DNA of 59,711 nucleotides. It comes from an uncultured Collinsella sp. Lineage in GTDB: Bacteria; Actinomycetota; Coriobacteriia; Coriobacteriales; Coriobacteriaceae. Under the pieces are notes generated by a model that was not told the origin of the DNA, ran no database searches, and worked only from the letters and a program-made list of their open reading frames with translations. Shown piece by piece: positions 56,733 through 59,711 of this stretch (within the stretch, counting starts at the first letter, position 1; each line of letters starts with the position of its first letter). The stretch lies in NCBI GenBank assembly GCA_900759565.1, contig CAAEVV010000032.1:1-59711 (forward strand), read 5' to 3'. Both the position numbers and the translations under genes were made by a program.

Positions 56733-57791
56733 ATGCGCGCGTTTGATTTTGAGATGTCGCGCCGGGGGTTTGCCTCGGCGCTCGCCGCGGGCGCCCTGTC
56801 GCTTGCGCTCGCGGGCTGTGGCGGCGGGGCTGCCGGTGCCGGGTCCGCCGCGGGTTCGGCTGCCGGGCCTGCCGCCGACGGTGCCACTGCCGAGCCGGTT
56901 GAGGTGCACATCGCCTCGCTCAAGGGGCCGACCTCGATTGGCCTGGTGCAGTTTATGGACCGGGTGGCCGATGGCGAGACGGACAATGAGTTCGACTTTG
57001 CGATCAATACTGCCGCCGATGAGATTGTGCCCAAGGTCATTCAGGGCGATATCGACATTGCCCTGGTGCCCGCCAACGTGGCGAGCGTGCTCTACAACAA
57101 GACCGAGGGCGCGGTGCAGGTCATCGACATCAACACGTTGGGCGTGCTGAATGTGGTGACGGGCGACGCGGACGTTACTTCGTTTGGCGATCTGGCGGGC
57201 CATACCGTCTACATGACGGGCAAGGGCACCACGCCGGAGTACGTCATGAACTACCTGCTGGAGCGCGCGGGCCTGACCGGCCAGGTGACGCTCGAGTTTA
57301 AGAGCGAGCCCACCGAGGTGCTGTCGGCCCTGCTTGCCGACCCGTCCGCCGTGGGCGTGCTGCCGGAGCCGTTTAAGACCGCTGCCATCGCCAAGAGCGA
57401 GGGCAAGCTGTCGGCTCCGGTAAGCCTGACCGATGTGTGGGATGAGCTGGCGGGTGACACGGGCTCGCGCTTGCTGACGGGCGTGACCGTGGTGCGCCGC
57501 GCGTTTGCCGAGGAACATCCCGAGGCCGTGGCGGAGTTCTTGAGCTGCCACGCGGCGAGCGTTAAGGCTGTTAATGCGGCACCGGCAGACTGGGCGCAGG
57601 CCGTGGTCGATGCGGGTATCGTCGATAACGCCGCGATTGCCGAGAAGGCGATTCCCGGGTGCATGCTTGTGTGCCAGACGGGCAAGGATATGAAGGCGGC
57701 GCTTAGCGGGTATCTGCAGGTGCTGTCCGACGCGGACGCGAGCGCCGTGGGTGGTAAACTTCCGGCTGACGATTTCTACTACATGGAGTAG
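56733..57791 (+). CDS. ABC transporter solute-binding lipoprotein (NMT1/SsuA-like)
   Basis: A 352-residue protein starting 2 bases after the hydrogenase stop. The signal has a twin-arginine-like SRRGFASALAAGALSLALAG ending in a lipobox with Cys29, then a Gly/Ala linker. The binding fold is that of NMT1/SsuA/TauA proteins (ASLKGPTSIGLVQFMDRVAD; IQGDIDIALVPANVASVLYN; TVYMTGKGTTPEYVMNYLLE). The ligand is unknown; relatives bind sulfonates, thiamine precursors or nitrate. It is in an operon with the hydrogenase and the fused transporter protein downstream. Confidence 0.88.
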   Translation: MRAFDFEMSRRGFASALAAGALSLALAGCGGGAAGAGSAAGSAAGPAADGATAEPVEVHIASLKGPTSIGLVQFMDRVADGETDNEFDFAINTAADEIVPKVIQGDIDIALVPANVASVLYNKTEGAVQVIDINTLGVLNVVTGDADVTSFGDLAGHTVYMTGKGTTPEYVMNYLLERAGLTGQVTLEFKSEPTEVLSALLADPSAVGVLPEPFKTAAIAKSEGKLSAPVSLTDVWDELAGDTGSRLLTGVTVVRRAFAEEHPEAVAEFLSCHAASVKAVNAAPADWAQAVVDAGIVDNAAIAEKAIPGCMLVCQTGKDMKAALSGYLQVLSDADASAVGGKLPADDFYYME

Positions 57792-57794
57792 CCC

Positions 57795-59174
57795 GTGCGT
57801 GCGTTTGCTCGACACATGACAGAGCGTATGAAGGCGGTGGCGGCAGCAGGTGTCGTCGCCGCCTTTTGGCTTGCCGCGTGGATGCTGGTGGCGGCGCTGG
57901 TGGCGCAGCCGCTGATCTTGCCGGGGCCGGGTGCTGTTGCCTTGGCGTTGCTGCGGCTGGTGTGCGATGGCGGTACCTGGGCGATTTTGGCGGGCTCGGG
58001 CGCGCGGATACTGGGCGGGCTGGCGCTTGCCGCGGTGTGTGGTGGCGTGCTTGCCGGGATATCGTCACGGTCGCAGGCGTTTGTGCACCTGGTGGCTCCG
58101 GCGCTGTCGTTTGTAAAGGCGACGCCGGTCGCCTGCGTGGTGGTCCTGCTGCTTATTTGGCTGGGATCGGCGCGTGTGAGCATCGCGGCAGTCTTTTTGA
58201 TGGCACTTCCGGGCGTGTATTTTTCGTTGGTCGAGGGTTTGACGCAAGCGGATAAGCCGCTGGAGCAGATGTTTCGTCTGCATGGCGTGCGGGGTTGGCG
58301 TCTGTTTTGCGCCCACACCTGGCGCGAGGTCCTGCCGTTTGTGCTTTCGTGTTCCCGCGCCGTGATTGGCATGAGCTGGAAGGCCGGCGTGGCGGCGGAG
58401 CTCATCGGCATGGCGACGGGCACCGTGGGCGAACGCATCTATCAGGCGAAGCTGCTCATCGAGACGGCTGACCTGCTGGCGTGGACCGTGCTGGTCGTTG
58501 CCGCCTCGTGGGCGTGCGAGCGTGTGCTGGTTTGGCTGCTGCGGGTTTCGGGGCCCGTAGCGTGGCGCGCTGCCGTGCGGGCGCATGGGTGTGGTAGTCG
58601 CGGACGTGCGGGCGGCTCTGCTGGCGGCAGGGCTGCTGCGGAGCTTGCGCTCGCCGTGGGCGACCGAGCGCCCTGGGCGCCGGCGCTCGATGGACTGGTA
58701 CTTCGCGTTTCTGCTGGTGGGCGCACCTGCGTGATGGGCGCTTCGGGCGTGGGCAAGTCGACGCTGCTTGCGCTGGCGGCGGGCGAGTGCGCGCCGTGCT
58801 CCATGGTGTTTCAGGATGTGCGCCTGGTAGAGGGCGCCTCGGCTTTGGATAACGTGCTGGTGTGCGCCGACGCGCGCGTGGATGCCTCGAGTGCCGCAGC
58901 CCTGTTGCGCCTGCTGGTGCCGGGGGTCGATGTACATGCTCGTGTGGCCGAGCTCTCGGGCGGGCAGCGCCGTCGCGTCGAGATTGCCCGAGCCCTGCTG
59001 TGCCCAGGCGACGCGGTGATTCTGGACGAGCCCTTTACCGGTCTAGACATCGCTGCGCGCGACGCATGCACCGAGGTCGTGCTCGACTTGCTCGACGGCC
59101 GTATGCTGTTGCTTGCCACGCACGATTCCGCTGACGCTCGGGCCCTCAATATCTCGGACATCATCACGCTCTAA
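57795..59174 (+). CDS. ABC permease-ATPase fusion (SsuC + SsuB-like)
   Basis: A 459-residue single chain from GTG 57795 (GGAG upstream). Residues 1-255 are a BPD-type permease with about six helices and the EAA-like loop MFRLHGVRGWRLFCAHTWRE, GMSWKAGVAAELIGMATGTV. After an Arg/Gly-rich linker (residues 260-285), residues 286-459 form a short ATPase: Walker A MGASGVGKSTLLALAAG, Q-loop MVFQDVRLVEG, signature LSGGQRRRVEIARALL, Walker B AVILDEPFTGLD, and the switch His in LLATHDSADA. In most organisms these are separate genes. Confidence 0.9.
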   Translation: MRAFARHMTERMKAVAAAGVVAAFWLAAWMLVAALVAQPLILPGPGAVALALLRLVCDGGTWAILAGSGARILGGLALAAVCGGVLAGISSRSQAFVHLVAPALSFVKATPVACVVVLLLIWLGSARVSIAAVFLMALPGVYFSLVEGLTQADKPLEQMFRLHGVRGWRLFCAHTWREVLPFVLSCSRAVIGMSWKAGVAAELIGMATGTVGERIYQAKLLIETADLLAWTVLVVAASWACERVLVWLLRVSGPVAWRAAVRAHGCGSRGRAGGSAGGRAAAELALAVGDRAPWAPALDGLVLRVSAGGRTCVMGASGVGKSTLLALAAGECAPCSMVFQDVRLVEGASALDNVLVCADARVDASSAAALLRLLVPGVDVHARVAELSGGQRRRVEIARALLCPGDAVILDEPFTGLDIAARDACTEVVLDLLDGRMLLLATHDSADARALNISDIITL

Positions 59175-59231
59175 AGACTTACTCAGCAACAAATTGATCC
59201 GTTTTTTCTCCGTCCCCATGGGGTCTGGTAT

Positions 59232-59276
59232 GGTATTCTATCTGTAGGGTAATACTTAGGAATACCAAGTAATACC
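59232..59276 (+). promoter_or_regulatory. Nested GGTATTC/GAATACC operators before the antitoxin gene
   Basis: GGTATTC (59232-59238) faces GAATACC (59260-59266), and GGTAATAC (59248-59255) is followed by GTAATACC (59269-59276). Such short inverted repeats are typical binding sites of ribbon-helix-helix antitoxins that regulate their own promoter. The 215-bp gap 59175-59389 has no other feature. Confidence 0.55.
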
Positions 59277-59389
59277 AACACCGTAGAACAAACTCCAGAT
59301 GCGGGCCAATCGGGTTGCCTTCACAGCCCGTCGCCCAGCCGCGTGGCCCGCATCCATCCGCACCACCGTCGTTTCAAAAAGGACGCGCC

Positions 59390-59593
59390 ATGGCAGAACA
59401 CATGACCCCGGTTGTCGCGAAGGTCTTGCCCGAGGAAAAGGCGGCCTTCGCGGCGGCAACCCAGCTCGTGGGCACTACGCCGTCCAACGCCATCCGCATG
59501 TTCATCGCCGCCTTCAATCGCTGCGGCACCTTTCCGTTCGACATTTCGCCCAACGGGGCCTTTGGCGCTGCGCCCGATTCTCATCAACAATGA
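59390..59593 (+). CDS. RelB/DinJ-like antitoxin (ribbon-helix-helix)
   Basis: A 67-residue protein with RBS AAAAAGGA. TPVVAKVLPEEKAAFAAATQ, then LVGTTPSNAIRMFIAAFNRC and GTFPFDI, follow the RelB/DinJ pattern (short strand, two helices, then 'g-lPF'). The stop is TGA at 59591-59593. No toxin of the YafQ/RelE type follows before the window end at 59711; the next 118 bp are repeats. It is either an orphan antitoxin or the toxin lies elsewhere. Confidence 0.78.
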   Translation: MAEHMTPVVAKVLPEEKAAFAAATQLVGTTPSNAIRMFIAAFNRCGTFPFDISPNGAFGAAPDSHQQ

Positions 59594-59604
59594 CTGTTCC
59601 AAAC

Positions 59605-59630
59605 TGCCGGCACTCGGGGACGTTCCTTTT
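59605..59630. repeat. GGGGACGTTCC repeat, third location
   Basis: TGCCGGCACTCGGGGACGTT followed by CCTTTT matches the units at 32571-32612 and, inverted, 48085-48136. Confidence 0.7.
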
Positions 59631-59663
59631 AATATGAGCAGGACATTGTCAAGAGGCAAAATC

Positions 59664-59695
59664 GGGCCTGGCCCCAACGATATGGGGTCAGGCCC
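59664..59695. repeat. GGGCCTGGCCCC hairpin at the right edge
   Basis: GGGCCTGGCCCCA pairs with TGGGGTCAGGCCC around ACGATA (one mismatch). It resembles the GGGGCCAGGTT/AACCTGACCCC hairpins at 48027 and 37171. Confidence 0.7.
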
Positions 59696-59711
59696 TCTCC
59701 CTATATCAGCC

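Overview
The window looks like a chromosomal segment of a Collinsella-type gut anaerobe (Coriobacteriia, Actinomycetota). This is inferred from high-GC coding sequence, actinobacterial-style SecA/RF2/RNase R/FtsEX, a monomeric group-A [FeFe] hydrogenase beside a GltD-like flavoprotein, rubredoxin and flavin reductase, several PTS operons, a split transketolase, and very dense intergenic palindromic repeats. No rRNA, plasmid or phage genes are seen. Species was not tested by any search.

Layout. 1-1320: tail of an unknown gene, a small secreted protein, and rpmE with a probable autoregulatory leader. 1554-8545: secA-prfB, a YitT membrane protein, and split transketolase. 9070-13468: ftsE-ftsX and rnr. 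13646-14939: a lone serine recombinase and a VanZ-like protein. 15144-19587: a MurNAc-peptidoglycan salvage cluster (murR-murQ-murP-GH170/DUF871). 19680-23509: an ArsC/Spx-like protein, tRNA-Gln, tRNA-Glu, a TPR-like protein, smpB, flavin reductase and rubredoxin. 23662-25767 (minus): mntH and gpmA. 26307-32491: gltB-gltD. 32907-36550: an unknown protein, a nuclease-like gene embedded in palindromic repeats, and an amidohydrolase. 36642-40378 (minus): a copper operon (copA, copZ, csoR) and a zinc-ribbon membrane protein. 40630-43786 (minus): an FHA protein and a Ser/Thr kinase whose C-terminal part is in another frame. 44375-48005: a DEAD-box RNA helicase and a flavodoxin/ferredoxin protein. 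48349-52836: an alpha-glucoside PTS operon (EIIA, LicT-type antiterminator, EIICB, GH4 phospho-glucosidase). 53093-59174: a four-gene operon joining a GltD-like oxidoreductase, an [FeFe] hydrogenase, a lipoprotein solute-binding protein and a fused permease-ATPase. 59390-59593: a RelB/DinJ-like antitoxin with no visible toxin.

How the genes fit together. The metabolism is fermentative. PTS uptake of amino sugar and alpha-glucoside feeds glycolysis (gpmA) and the pentose phosphate pathway (split transketolase). Reducing equivalents can leave through the hydrogenase and the GltD-like flavoprotein. Rubredoxin and flavin reductase probably deal with oxygen or superoxide stress. The EIIA of the alpha-glucoside operon could also serve MurP, which has no EIIA domain.

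The most unusual content is intergenic. At least five families of inverted repeats are scattered between genes. The most striking has 16-bp arms reading GTCTCGATCTGTAACA / TGTTACAGATCGAGAC around a variable interior of about 25 nt. Ten complete copies are present, in arrays with a period close to 80 bp, and one nuclease-like gene sits exactly between a three-copy array and a single copy.
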